A DNA stretch of 64,000 nucleotides from Streptomyces sp. S.PB5 (GTDB lineage Bacteria; Actinomycetota; Actinomycetes; Streptomycetales; Streptomycetaceae), in the NCBI RefSeq assembly GCF_030403745.1, contig NZ_JAQMWP010000008.1, positions 1 through 64,000 of the forward strand. The letters are read 5' to 3'. The position numbers were made by a program, and so were the translations under genes. This document shows, in pieces, positions 50,877 through 61,100 of this stretch. The stretch's first letter is position 1; every line of letters starts with the position of its first letter. The notes beneath the pieces are model-generated. The model worked only from the letters and a program-made list of their open reading frames with translations. It was not told the DNA's origin and searched no databases.

Positions 50877-51863
50877 GTGCCAAAGCTTTCCGTGATCGTG
50901 CCGTTCTACAACGTGCAGCAATACGCCCCGGACACCCTCAGAAGTCTGCGGCTCAACGCCCGGAGCGACTTCGAGTTCATCCTCGTCGATGACAAATCGA
51001 AGGATGAAACGCCCGCCATTCTCGAACGGGCGGCCGAGTCACTTTCGGATGTCGCGCAGGTGAGATATATCCGCCATGAGGAGAACGGGGGTCTCGCCAC
51101 CGCCCGCAACACCGGCCTTGACGCGGCGACGGGCGAGTACCTCACCTTCCTCGACGGCGACGACTGGCTCGCGCCGGGCTATCTCGCCGAGCTGGTGGCG
51201 GCCGTCGAGGGGCTGGGCTGCGACTTCATCCGCACCGACCACGTCCAGGCGACCGCCCGCGCCCGCACGGTGCACCGGGCCCCGGTGGGCCTGCGCGGCG
51301 AGGTGCTCAACCCGCGCGAGGCGATCCTGCCCGCCGACCGGACGACCTCCGTGGACTACGCGTACGCGTGGGCCGGTGCCTATCACCGCCGTCTCCTCGA
51401 CAAGGGGCTGCTGCACTTCACGGACGGGCTGCGCACGGCCGAGGACCGGCCGTGGATCTGGAAGCTGCACCGGGAGGCGGAGTCGTTCGCCGTGGTGAGT
51501 CTGCTCGGGGTGTTCTACCGGCGCGGGGTGGCCTCCTCGCTCACCCAGATCGGCGACGCCCGTCAACTGGACTTCATCCGCGCCTTCGACCAGGTCATCG
51601 AGGAGACGGCGGGTGACCGGGACGCCGAGCGGCTGCTGCCGAAGGCGGTGCGCACCTACTGCGCGATCATCGCCCACCATCTCTCCGACGAGGCCAAGTG
51701 GGAGCCGGGCGTGGCCAAGCAGCTGCAGTCGATGAGCGCGGCGGCGATAAAGCGGATGCCGCAGGACGCGCTCGGCGACGTACTCGACACGATGGATCTG
51801 CGCCGCTCGTCCAAGCTGCGACGGCTGCGGCGCAAGGTCACCACAGCGAAGGCGGCCGCGTGA
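50877..51863 (+). CDS. family 2 glycosyltransferase
   Basis: A 328-residue GT2 from GTG 50877. A consensus -10 (TAGGCT, 50864-50869) ends 7 nt before the start, so the transcript is probably leaderless. The GT-A fold motifs are LSVIVPFYNVQQYAPDTLRS, EFILVDDKSKDETP, NGGLATARNTGLDAATGEYL and the DXD region TFLDGDDWL; the acceptor-side acid lies in RTAEDRPWIWKLH. It is divergent from the DUF6716 gene and overlaps the next gene. A role in adding the sugar or kinase-independent linkage unit of the wall polymer is inferred from position. Confidence 0.88.
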   Translation: MPKLSVIVPFYNVQQYAPDTLRSLRLNARSDFEFILVDDKSKDETPAILERAAESLSDVAQVRYIRHEENGGLATARNTGLDAATGEYLTFLDGDDWLAPGYLAELVAAVEGLGCDFIRTDHVQATARARTVHRAPVGLRGEVLNPREAILPADRTTSVDYAYAWAGAYHRRLLDKGLLHFTDGLRTAEDRPWIWKLHREAESFAVVSLLGVFYRRGVASSLTQIGDARQLDFIRAFDQVIEETAGDRDAERLLPKAVRTYCAIIAHHLSDEAKWEPGVAKQLQSMSAAAIKRMPQDALGDVLDTMDLRRSSKLRRLRRKVTTAKAAA

Positions 51864-53218
51864 TGTCCCCGACCACCCGTCCTGACTCCGGTCGTACGAC
51901 CCAGATCTTCTGCGCCTCCACGCTGTACGGGGTCGCCACGCTCGCCGCCGCGCTCGACTCCGACCTCTTCGACGAGGCCGAACGCCGGGTGCTGCTGGTG
52001 TTCAACAACTCGGCGAACCCGGAGACCACTCCGGCGCTCGACGCGATGCCGGGCTTCGAGCCGCTGCGGGACCACTTCGACGACGTCCTGTCCTGGAACG
52101 AGGCCATCCGCCCCTTCCACCCGGGCTCGTGGACCCCGCGCACCGACGACATCCCGCTCTTCGAGCGCTATCTGCGGCTGCTGTGGGACCTCGGCGACGA
52201 CCGGGTGGAGCTGGTCCTGGAGTCCATCCAGGTCACCCCCGCCCTCACCGTGGCCCAGCTGTTCACCGGGGCCCCCGTGCACGTGTACGCGGACGGTCTG
52301 ATGAGCTACGGCCCGACCCGCAACAAGCTCGACCCGCTGGTCGGCACGCGGGTGCGCCGACTGCTCCACCTGGACCTGGTGCCGGGCGTCACGCCCATGC
52401 TGCTCACCGAGTTCAACGCACCGGCGCAGGTCGTGCCGACGGGCGCCTTCCTGAAGGTCCTCAGCGAACTCGGCGAGACGGTCACGGAGTTGCCCGAGCT
52501 GCCGGAGAACTCGGCGCTGCTGCTGGGCCAGTACCTCTCCGCGCTGAACATCCTCTCCGTGAAGGAGGAGGAGGACCTGCACGTGCGGATGATGCGCGGT
52601 GCGGTCGAACGCGGCCACCGTTCCATCGTGTTCAAGCCGCACCCCACCGCACCGGCCCGCTTCAGCCGCCTGCTGGAGACCGAGGCCGAGAAGCTGGGCG
52701 TCGACCTCACCGTCCTGGACACCCCCGTCCTCGCGGAGGTGCTGTTCGAGAAGGCCCGGCCCGCGCTGGTCGTCGGCTGCTTCTCGACGGCACTGTTCAC
52801 TGCGTCCGTGTTCTACGACCTCCCGGTCGCCCGCATCGGCACCCAGGCGCTCCTGGAGCGGCTCACGCCGTACCAGAACAGCAACCGGGTCCCGGTGGTG
52901 CTGGCCGACGCCGTACTGCCGGACCTGGAGCAGCGGGCGGGCGAGGAGCCGCTGCCGGCCGACGAGCTGGACGGGCTGGTGACCGCGGTCGGGTTCACCA
53001 TGCAGGACCGGATCTATCCGGGCCGGCGCGAGGCGGCGGAGAGGTACCTCGCCAAGCGGCTGCGCCCGCGCACCCAGCGCTACTTCAGGAAGAAGCGCCT
53101 CACCTCCCTGGGGCTGCCCGGCGGTATCCCGGAGCGGCTGGCGTTCCTGCCGCACAACTCCACCGCGCGGCGGGTGGTACGGCAGGCGCGGGCTTTGAAG
53201 AAGGCTGTGAAGCGCTGA
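51863..53218 (+). CDS. polysialyltransferase-family glycosyltransferase
   Basis: A 451-residue protein from ATG 51863 (GTG 51860 adjacent), overlapping the GT2 stop by one to four bases. It has all three motifs of bacterial polysialyltransferases (GT38/PF07388-like): acidic D-G in VHVYADGLMSYGPTR, HP in SIVFKPHPTAPARF and S/T in VVGCFSTALFTASVFY. The C terminus is strongly basic, suiting a peripheral membrane enzyme. It most likely polymerises a CMP-activated nonulosonic acid, made by the neuB and neuA products, into wall polymer. The 153-bp gap that follows holds no gene. Confidence 0.85.
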   Translation: MSPTTRPDSGRTTQIFCASTLYGVATLAAALDSDLFDEAERRVLLVFNNSANPETTPALDAMPGFEPLRDHFDDVLSWNEAIRPFHPGSWTPRTDDIPLFERYLRLLWDLGDDRVELVLESIQVTPALTVAQLFTGAPVHVYADGLMSYGPTRNKLDPLVGTRVRRLLHLDLVPGVTPMLLTEFNAPAQVVPTGAFLKVLSELGETVTELPELPENSALLLGQYLSALNILSVKEEEDLHVRMMRGAVERGHRSIVFKPHPTAPARFSRLLETEAEKLGVDLTVLDTPVLAEVLFEKARPALVVGCFSTALFTASVFYDLPVARIGTQALLERLTPYQNSNRVPVVLADAVLPDLEQRAGEEPLPADELDGLVTAVGFTMQDRIYPGRREAAERYLAKRLRPRTQRYFRKKRLTSLGLPGGIPERLAFLPHNSTARRVVRQARALKKAVKR

Positions 53219-53371
53219 GGAAAGCGGCGAGGAACGCGAATCAGACATGAACTCCCCGGAAAGGCCGTGGAAATACAGCCCAACCATCGAGTTACTCCGT
53301 TGATTCAATGGTGATGCGGTGTCCGTGTCCCTAGGATCACGGGCACCGCTATCCGAATCCGTGAGGCACTC

Positions 53372-54346
53372 ATGACGAAGCTCGGCCGGCTCTACTCCCT
53401 CTTCGACAGCGTGACGCTGCCGGAGAACCTGCCCTACACCCAGTGCAGCACCTGGGAGCTGCAGTTCCTGTACCTGGTGGGGCGCCACCACCTCACGGGC
53501 CGGGACCGGATCGTCGAACTCGGCTCGGGCGGCGGCGGCTCGACGTACGCCCTCGCCCTCGGTCTCAGCGAAAGCCCGGTGTTCGACGCGAAGAGCGGGC
53601 GGCTGCACGCGTACGACTTCTTCCGCGTCGGCAAGGGGACGTTCGCCTCGGAGAAGTTCTTCGACTCCGGGCACAAGCCGGAGGACGACAACTCGTTCCT
53701 GAACGACTTCAAGGGGCGTCTGGAGCCCTTCCTGCCCTTCCTGGAGATCCACGCCGGTGACCTCTGGCAGACCTCCGACCCGGACGACACCAGCCCGGTG
53801 GAGTTCCTGCACATCGACATAGCCAAGACGGCCCGGGTGTTCCGCTGTGTGTCGGAGCGGTTCCTGAGCCGGATGAAGGTCGGCACGGTCGTCCTCCACC
53901 AGGACTTCGCCGGCCCCCGGCTGCCGTGGCTGCACCACAGCACGGGCGCGCTGCTGCCCTACATCGAGATCGCGGGCCCGCCGATCCGCTCCACCCTCGC
54001 CTTCGAGGTGACGAAGCCGATCCCCGCGGACGTCCTGAAGCGCATCACCGAGGACGACTACACGGTCGACGAGAAACTAGCCCTCATCTCCGCCGTCCAG
54101 GACAAGATCGACCGCGACCACACCGGCGGCATCCCCTTCAAGTCGGTCCTGGAGCTGTCGAAGGCGTACGTCGCCCACTACGACGGCCAGCACAAGCGTG
54201 CCTGGTCGATCGCCAGGCCGCTGGTCACGGACGAATATCTAAGCCGGACGCGCGCCGACCACTTCGAGCAGCTGAAGAAGGCGTACGAGGCCGAGCCCAA
54301 GGCCACGGCGATGACGCGGCTCAAGAAGCTGGTGGGGAAGAAGTAA
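53372..54346 (+). CDS. TylF/class I methyltransferase-like protein
   Basis: A 324-residue protein from ATG 53372. The SAM-binding loop is RIVELGSGGGGSTYALALGL and the acidic end of the next strand is HAYDFF. LHIDIAKTA and VVLHQDFAGPRLPWLHH are the metal/substrate region of the TylF/cephalosporin-hydroxylase-like group of methyltransferases. The C-terminal 80 residues are helical and charged. Found in the wall-polymer cluster, it may methylate a sugar hydroxyl, but I cannot show that. Confidence 0.75.
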   Translation: MTKLGRLYSLFDSVTLPENLPYTQCSTWELQFLYLVGRHHLTGRDRIVELGSGGGGSTYALALGLSESPVFDAKSGRLHAYDFFRVGKGTFASEKFFDSGHKPEDDNSFLNDFKGRLEPFLPFLEIHAGDLWQTSDPDDTSPVEFLHIDIAKTARVFRCVSERFLSRMKVGTVVLHQDFAGPRLPWLHHSTGALLPYIEIAGPPIRSTLAFEVTKPIPADVLKRITEDDYTVDEKLALISAVQDKIDRDHTGGIPFKSVLELSKAYVAHYDGQHKRAWSIARPLVTDEYLSRTRADHFEQLKKAYEAEPKATAMTRLKKLVGKK

Positions 54347-54375
54347 CTCCCCTCCGCGAGAAGCAACGTCCTTCC

Positions 54376-56064
54376 ATGACACAGACAGCCGACCTGCTCC
54401 CCAGCGTGGCCGACGCCCGCACGGCGACCGGACCGCGCCGGGAACCCCGGTACCGGCGGCCCCTGTTCGCGCTCGTCGTCGTGGCGCTCCTCGCGCAGAT
54501 GGCGGTGGCCATGCTCACGACGGCCGCGCGGCAGTCCCCGACCATCGACGAGCCGGTGTACGTCGGCACGGCCACGGTCTATCTCAAAGAGCACAGCCTG
54601 CGGTACAACCCCGAACACCCCCCGCTGGGCAAGCTCATCATCGCGACCGGAGTGCCGGCCGCCGACCCCCACCTCAAGGCCGGCTTCCGCGGCGACCAGA
54701 GCAGGCTCGGACGCCACCTGCTGTTCGAGACCGGCAACGACCCGTGGAAGCTGATGTTCTGGGCGCGGCTGCCGATGATCGTGCTGACGCTGCTGTTCGG
54801 GCTGGTCGTCTGCGCGTTCGCCCGTGATCTCCTGGGCCCCGTGGGCGGGTTGGTGGCCCTCGCGCTGTACGCCTTCTCGCCGGACGTCATCGCCCACGGC
54901 TCGCTGGCCACCCTCGACGTACCGGCGGCGGGCTTCGTGCTGACGTCGGTCTGGCTGACCTGGCGGGCCCGCAGGCGGCCGGCACTGTACCTCCCGTTGG
55001 CCGGAGTGGCGCTGGGCGCGGCCCTGGCGACCAAGATGAACACGCTGACGGCGGTTCCGGTGGTGCTGCTCCTCGTGGTGTCGTCCGTTCTGGCCGCCCG
55101 GGGCACATTCGGACGCGGTACTCGCAGTACGGCCCGCTCGCTGGCCCTCGGCGCCGCCTGGGCGGCCGGTACGGCGCTACTCGCGATCGCCGTCGTATGG
55201 GCCTCGTACCTGGTCGTCGACCCGCGGCTGCACTGGACGCCGCCCGCCGGCATGCCGACGGCACACGGTCTGAAGGCCACTGTCACCGACCTGCTCCCGC
55301 TCCCCCGCGAGTACCGGGACGGGATGCTGATCCAGTTCGGCAAGGAGGAGATCGTCCGGCCGGGCTTCCTGTACGGCCGGATGTACCACGGCTCGCTCTG
55401 GTACTACCTGCCGGCCGCCTTCCTGGTGAAGACACCGCTCGGCATGCTCGCCCTGTGGCTCGCGGGCGCCGTGGCGATGTGCGCGATCCGGCGGCTGCGG
55501 CCCGCCGCGGTGTACGTACTCCTCCCCACAGCCGTGCTGCTCGCCGCCGCGATGACCGGCACCCGTGACTACGGCACCCGGTACGCGATCTTCGTCCCCC
55601 TCTTCCTCGCCGTCGCGGCCGCGGCCGTGACAGCCGTACGACGAAGCTGGGCGAACGTCATGACAGCGTTGCTCGTCGCGTACGTCGCCGTCAGCTCACT
55701 CGCCACGTACCCGTACTACCTGCCGTACTCCAACGAGGCGTTCGGCGGACCGGCGAAGACCCATGAGTGGCTGCACGACTCGAACGTCGACTGGGGCCAA
55801 GACCTCGGGCGGCTCGCCGACCGGCTGCGGGAGCGTTATCCGGACGACAAGGTCTGGCTGGTCTACAAAGGCAGCGGCGAGCCCTCGTACTACGGCATCC
55901 ACGCCTCCGACCCACTGACGGTCCCCTCGGACGAGGTGCACGGTCTGCTCGTCGTATCGGACTCCGAGGTCGCCCTGGCCGAGGCCCCGCTGCTCTCGCT
56001 GCTCGACGGCAGCCGGCCCGTCGACGAGGTCGGCCACTCGATCACTATCTACCGGCGGCCCTGA
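54376..56064 (+). CDS. GT39/PMT-like membrane glycosyltransferase
   Basis: A 562-residue polytopic protein from ATG 54376, 29 bp after the methyltransferase gene. After TM1 the first periplasmic loop has SPTIDEPVYVGTATVYLKEH, with the conserved Asp-Glu of GT-C enzymes, and YNPEHPPLGKLIIATGV, a PMT-family signature. About eleven helices follow. A soluble C-terminal tail (EWLHDSNVDWGQDLGRLADR) recurs in bacterial members. It uses a polyprenyl-phosphate-linked sugar on the outside face. The acceptor may be protein or the wall polymer. Confidence 0.85.
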   Translation: MTQTADLLPSVADARTATGPRREPRYRRPLFALVVVALLAQMAVAMLTTAARQSPTIDEPVYVGTATVYLKEHSLRYNPEHPPLGKLIIATGVPAADPHLKAGFRGDQSRLGRHLLFETGNDPWKLMFWARLPMIVLTLLFGLVVCAFARDLLGPVGGLVALALYAFSPDVIAHGSLATLDVPAAGFVLTSVWLTWRARRRPALYLPLAGVALGAALATKMNTLTAVPVVLLLVVSSVLAARGTFGRGTRSTARSLALGAAWAAGTALLAIAVVWASYLVVDPRLHWTPPAGMPTAHGLKATVTDLLPLPREYRDGMLIQFGKEEIVRPGFLYGRMYHGSLWYYLPAAFLVKTPLGMLALWLAGAVAMCAIRRLRPAAVYVLLPTAVLLAAAMTGTRDYGTRYAIFVPLFLAVAAAAVTAVRRSWANVMTALLVAYVAVSSLATYPYYLPYSNEAFGGPAKTHEWLHDSNVDWGQDLGRLADRLRERYPDDKVWLVYKGSGEPSYYGIHASDPLTVPSDEVHGLLVVSDSEVALAEAPLLSLLDGSRPVDEVGHSITIYRRP

Positions 56065-56091
56065 TACCGCCGCCGTGGCCCGCTGCCCTGC

Positions 56092-57327
56092 TCACCCACG
56101 CACGTTCTGCAGGGACACACGCCGGAACACGATGGTCTCGTACGCCGTCCGAGCACCCGTCTCGTAAAGGACCCCCACACTGTCGCTGCCCATCTGCACG
56201 AGGTCCGAGTACCCGGCCTTCCGCGCGGAGAGGGTCAGCACCTTGCCGAAGGACCGCCCTCCATCGCTGCTGCGCCACAGCGCCATCGCCGCACGGTCGG
56301 TCGGCACAGAAGGCGCCGAGAACAGCAAGTCCCTGCGCTCCCCGGCCAGTTGCAGCAGGCTGCCCTCCACCAAGGGAACGTCGTCCAGTGAACTCTGCTG
56401 CATGAAGCCTCGGTCCAGTCCGGCGCCCCCGTCACTGGAATAGGAGTCCAGTCGGTTCCCCGGGCTCGTGCCCTTCTGGTTCCTGGCGTTGAAATAGAGC
56501 CGTCCGGACGGCAGTTGGGCCGCCGTCGACTCGTTGGCGTTGTACACGCCTTCGTAGGAGTCCTCGACGAAGCCAAGGTGCCAGGACCTTCCCCCATCAT
56601 CGCTGTAGATCGTGTGCACTCCGTAGTACTTGGGTTCCTGACCGGTGTCCGACGACCCCGATGGCGGCGTCGCGGAGTGGTTGGCCGGGACGACCAGCCG
56701 ACCCGCATGGTCACCCCGCGTCAGAGCCACGGCATGGCCCGGCCCTGTGGCATACCAGCGCCAGTCCGCCTTCTTCACGGCTGACGTGATCTCTCGTGGG
56801 GCGGAGAAGGAGCTTCCGCCGTCGACGCTCGTCTGCACGAAGACCCGTCGGCCGTCCTCTGCCGTGGCCTCACCGCGCAAGATCCGTGCTTCGGTGACGT
56901 CACCCCTGTGGTAGGTGGTGACGAGCACGATGTTCCCCGTTCGGGGATCGACAACCGGTGCCGGGTTACCTCTGGTGTTCCCGTCACCCTCCGCGACGAC
57001 TTGCAGCCGCCCCCAGGTACATCCGCCGTCCCGCGACCTCCTGAGCACGACGTCGATGTCACCGTGGTCCTCCTTGCCGCCGGCCCGTCCTTCCGCGAAA
57101 GCGAGCAAGGTCCCGGCAGGGATCCGGACGACGGCGGGTATGCGGTAACTGGCATAGCCTCCAGCGCCCGAGACATAGGGCACCGAGGAGACGCATCCTC
57201 GTCCCGCCTCAGCGTCCGCGCTGTCGGCCCGATCCGCCCAGGGCCGGAAGAAGACCACCAGTACGGCAATACCTGTCGCGACAACGGCGAGCACGGACAC
57301 ACGACGGCTCGGAAGTGGGCGGCTCAT
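56092..57327 (-). CDS. membrane-anchored sialidase (GH33-like)
   Basis: A 411-residue sialidase-fold protein from ATG 57327. An N-terminal hydrophobic segment (residues ~10-28) is a signal anchor. The RIP motif is YASYRIPAVVRIPAGTLLAF. Four Asp boxes are present: SRDGGCTW, SVDGGSSF, SDDGGRSW and SSDGGRSF. Active-site elements include the acid Asp in DHGDIDVVLRR, the Glu in NESTAAQLPSGRL, Arg in YFNARNQKG and the nucleophile Tyr in KAGYSDLVQ. It would release terminal nonulosonic acids. Its place next to a Kdn/sialate-type polymer cluster suggests trimming or turnover of the cell's own wall polymer. Confidence 0.88.
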   Translation of the reverse strand: MSRPLPSRRVSVLAVVATGIAVLVVFFRPWADRADSADAEAGRGCVSSVPYVSGAGGYASYRIPAVVRIPAGTLLAFAEGRAGGKEDHGDIDVVLRRSRDGGCTWGRLQVVAEGDGNTRGNPAPVVDPRTGNIVLVTTYHRGDVTEARILRGEATAEDGRRVFVQTSVDGGSSFSAPREITSAVKKADWRWYATGPGHAVALTRGDHAGRLVVPANHSATPPSGSSDTGQEPKYYGVHTIYSDDGGRSWHLGFVEDSYEGVYNANESTAAQLPSGRLYFNARNQKGTSPGNRLDSYSSDGGAGLDRGFMQQSSLDDVPLVEGSLLQLAGERRDLLFSAPSVPTDRAAMALWRSSDGGRSFGKVLTLSARKAGYSDLVQMGSDSVGVLYETGARTAYETIVFRRVSLQNVRG

Positions 57328-57375
57328 TGCTCTCCAGATCGATGGGGCGCGTCACAGGACGGGACGCAACATTGC

Positions 57376-57413
57376 CGAAGGCCCCAGCGGAGTGATGTCC
57401 CGTGGGGCCTTCG
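57376..57413 (-). terminator. terminator after the immunity-candidate gene
   Basis: CGAAGGCCCC (57376-57385) and GGGGCCTTCG (57404-57413) form a perfect 10-bp stem with an 18-nt loop. It lies 26 bp beyond the stop of the gene at 57439-58119 and before the sialidase start. Confidence 0.75.
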
Positions 57414-57438
57414 CATTCACTCAACCGAGAGGACTCGG

Positions 57439-58119
57439 TCAGTCGGAGGCGAAGAACTCGACGATGTGACGGGCTACCTCGTCGAGTTCGTTGAGGGAGT
57501 ACTCACGAGGCTCCGGACCGGATTCCTCCACACGAAATACCGGCCCGTCTCTCCGGAACCGGAACACTCGATCGTCCTGCCGGGGCGGGGGCGTGGTGAA
57601 GCGGAGGTCACCGTAGCTGATCTCCGGATAGAAACTCCGCAGTTCACCGAAAGACGCGAGACTGACGAGCAGCCGCTGGCCACCCGTGTGGTAGACCGAA
57701 TCCAGCAGGTCCTGCCACTGGGCTTCGGCGACCCGTCCCTCCAAGAACGCGCGCGCCAGCCGCCCCGGTTGCATAAACGGGAACTCCGACACGTAGTCAT
57801 CTAGAGGTTCACCATCCTGCCAGGCGGCAACCGCCCGAAGCGCCTGCTCGACGTCCTCGGTTCCTCCCCTCGCCCATTCAATGCGGGACTCGTGGATCGC
57901 CACGGAGAAGGACCTCTCCCAGGCCCCGACGTTGATCCAGACGTCACCACGATCAGTGGCAAGCATTGCCCCGGGGGTGCAGTCGAAAATCCCCTCGAGC
58001 ATCAATCCGATCCCCGCAGCCCTGCGTTTGAGCGCCTTGGCCAAGCCTTCGGAAACGTCGAGGTCAGGGTAATGAAGAGCCGGATCCCATGAATCTTCCG
58101 GCAGCCTCTTGCTATTCAT
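57439..58119 (-). CDS. candidate immunity protein of the RHS toxin (DUF6193-like)
   Basis: A 226-residue soluble protein from ATG 58119. The ATG lies 8 nt inside the end of the RHS gene (ATGAATAG), giving translational coupling. It is acidic overall, with WINVGAWERSFSVAIHESRI, a Trp-rich helical segment (RAVAAWQDGEPLDDYVSEFP) and QWQDLLDSVYHTGGQRLLVS. The latter resembles my recollection of DUF6193 proteins. In contact-dependent toxin loci the cognate immunity gene directly follows the toxin, and this arrangement fits. The family link is uncertain; the immunity role is inferred from position and coupling. Confidence 0.75.
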   Translation of the reverse strand: MNSKRLPEDSWDPALHYPDLDVSEGLAKALKRRAAGIGLMLEGIFDCTPGAMLATDRGDVWINVGAWERSFSVAIHESRIEWARGGTEDVEQALRAVAAWQDGEPLDDYVSEFPFMQPGRLARAFLEGRVAEAQWQDLLDSVYHTGGQRLLVSLASFGELRSFYPEISYGDLRFTTPPPRQDDRVFRFRRDGPVFRVEESGPEPREYSLNELDEVARHIVEFFASD

Positions 58120-61100
58120 CCCAGGCAACCGATCCTTCGCACCTGCACATAGTGAACGGACTTCTGACCGGATCAAGTTTGCCGAAGGTGGACCAATCGG
58201 GCTCAGCGGGGCGGGGCGCTGGGGCGGACTTTCCACCTGGACCCACCTCGTAGAAGTGCACGGTATTCCATGACCGCTGACCATTGGCCACCGCCCTGGC
58301 GATCCAGCTCATCTCAAGCTCTGTGGCCAAGCCCCCCCTGAGACCGTTCCTGACCGCGCCTTCGAAATCTGTCTCCCATCCCGTTATGTTGACACGAAGC
58401 GTGACGTTGGGATCGCCGATCATTCGCTCCACAGGAAACTTCCAGCCGTCATCGGGGTTGGCCAGCATGTGGGTGTAGCCCTTCGATTCCGCCCACTCCC
58501 CGGTTCCCATGGTGCGCCATCCGAGGGCGAGATCGCAGTTGTGTACCAGGACCGGCGTGGAACCGGCGAGCACGTAATACGTGTGCAGTTCTTCGACGGT
58601 GAGGTTGTACATGTCGCCCGCACCGGCCCGGTTCCGTACGCCGACCAGTCGCACATGGCCGTCCTCAGCAGTGCTGAGGTCGTGCCCCGCGGTGAGTTCG
58701 CCGGCTGGGATCCACGCGTGTGCCGTGGCGTCCCAGAAGGGGTGCTTGAACGTGGTGGGAATGGTGACGGTACGGCCTTGCTCGTCACGGATCCTCAGGT
58801 CGACCAGGTCCGTGTCGCGGTGGCCACCCTGAGCGGTGACAGTGCGCGTCCCCTTGTGTTTGCCCGTCTTCGGGTCTGCCGCCTCCACCTTGTCGCCGGG
58901 TTTGATCTTCCCGATCTGTTTGGTGCGCCCGCCCTTCATGAGCACGCGGGTCGAGGAGGTGAAACTGCACAGGACCCGCCCGGCCTTGCTCATCGCGCTG
59001 ATGAATCTCATGCCGCCCCGCGCGATGGCGCCGGCGTCGCCGGTGGACATGGCCAGGCCGAGGGTGTCGCACTTGTCCTGGTTGTGATTGAAGGCGCACT
59101 GGTACCAGGGTTCGAGCATCGTCATATCACCCAAGGCGGACATGACGGTCTTCAGGAGCTGCTTGTCGGAGTCGATTTCCGCCTGGGTGTAGCAGACGTC
59201 GTACTTTGGAAGGCCACTAGGATTGCCGACACACTTCGACGGCTTGAAGAAGTAGTCGTAAAGCTTCTGTGCCTTCTTCTGCTCCTTCTTCCTGAAGTAT
59301 TCCTCGGTCGCCTTGTTGGCCTTGTTGACCTTCTCGATGTTCTTCTTCACGCACGCCGAGTTGCAGCGGTTGTCCTTCTTTCCGCACAGCTCGGGTTCGG
59401 CGTCGCACTTCGTGCGGCCTGTCGGATCCTTGTAGGTGACCGGGTTGTTCTCCGTGTAGCTGTAGCCGTTCATCTGCTGCGGGTCGGCCGAGTCCATGAC
59501 CGGGTCGACGCTGATGAACCGGCCGGTCGTGGTGTCGTACTCGCGAGCGCCGAGATGGACCAGCCCTGTCGTGGTGTCGTCGGTGCCGCCGATGAAACCC
59601 CTCTGGCCGGGCCATGAGGTCGGGGCCTGGCCGCGGGCGGCGCCGAAGGGAGTGGAGCGGCGCTGCTGCATGGACAAGTCGGTGGCATTGACGGCGAGTT
59701 CCGAGGTGCCGTGGTGATCGCCGATGAGGAACGACAGCTTGCCGTCGTCAGTGCGGATCGCCTGGTTGCCGCCACCGAGGTCGTAGTAGCGGGTGGCCTT
59801 GGCGGTGGTGGCGGCCTTGGCGACAGTGACCTCGGTGGAACCGAGGTAGAGCGTGGTGTCCGCGTCGGTGCGACGGATCAGACGGTTGCCGTCGGCGTCA
59901 TAGACGTATGAAGTGGTCTTGGTTCCCTCTGTGACCTTGGAGAGATGCCCCTCGGCATCCCAGTCGAGGGTCTGCTGGTCACCGCCGATCGTGCGGGTGC
60001 GGGTGTTGCCGACCCTGTCGTACGAGTAGGTGTCGATCGCCGTGCCGCCGGGTCCGGCGGTGGTGACCTGGGTCAGGCCATGCGGTCGCGGGGACTTGGG
60101 CGCGGGGTAGTCGTATGTGCGCTTGACGTCCTTGGCGGCATCGCCCGTGTTGTCGTGCAGCGTCTCGGTGCGCCGGTTGCCAGTGGCGTCGTAGGTGTAC
60201 GACTGCCAGTAGGGGGCGGGTCCGCCGAGCAGTGACCCGGCGGTGGCGGAGCAGCCGGTGGCGCCCTGGGCCCAGGCCTCGGTGAGGCGGCCGAGGTGGT
60301 CGTAGCGGAAGCACTGGTTGTCGGTGCCGTCGCGCGACACGTCACTGATCGACGTGATGTTGCCCGCCTCGTCGTAGCCGAAGGTGGACGACTTGTCGAC
60401 GCCGGGCACGCCCTCGCGGTCGACCCGCGTGTTGTACAGGCGCTGGGTGCCCCACTGGTAGGAGTTGTTGACCTGGGTCTTCTTGCCACCGCTCTGATAG
60501 GTGAACTGCAGTGGCTTGCCGGTGTAGCTGTAGGTGGTGCCGGTGATGTAGGTGACGCCGCCGGTGCCGGAGAGCGTGACCGGGCGCAGGACGTCGTCGT
60601 ACGTCGGGGTGAGGACCTCGGCGGCGAGGCTGCCTACCGCCGGATAGCTGCTCGACTGGACGGTGCCGTCGAAGTTGTACTTGATGTTCGACTGATAGGC
60701 GCCGGCCAGGGCCCCCTCGGACGACGGGATCGTGGTGGTCACCCGGTTGGCGCGGTAGAGCGTGTCATAGAGACTGTACGTGGTGGTGTACGCGCTGCCG
60801 CTCACACCGCCGACGTAGCGGGTGGCGGTGGACAGCTGGCCCTCGTACCCGGCCGGGTCCCAGACGTGCTTGGTCAGCAATGGGCCCGTGGCCGTGCCGT
60901 CGTGAGTTTCCAGCTCACGGCCCAAGCCGTCGTAGACATGGGTGATGGTCTGCTTCGGCTCACGGTCGTCGGTGCTGGTGAGCAGCTGATTGCGGTCGTC
61001 GTAGGTGTAGGTGGTCTCACCCTTGTCGGGGTCCTTCGCCCCGATCTTGTTGCCCCGCTGGTCGTAGCTGTACGACCACTGGTTGCCGACAGAGTCGGTG

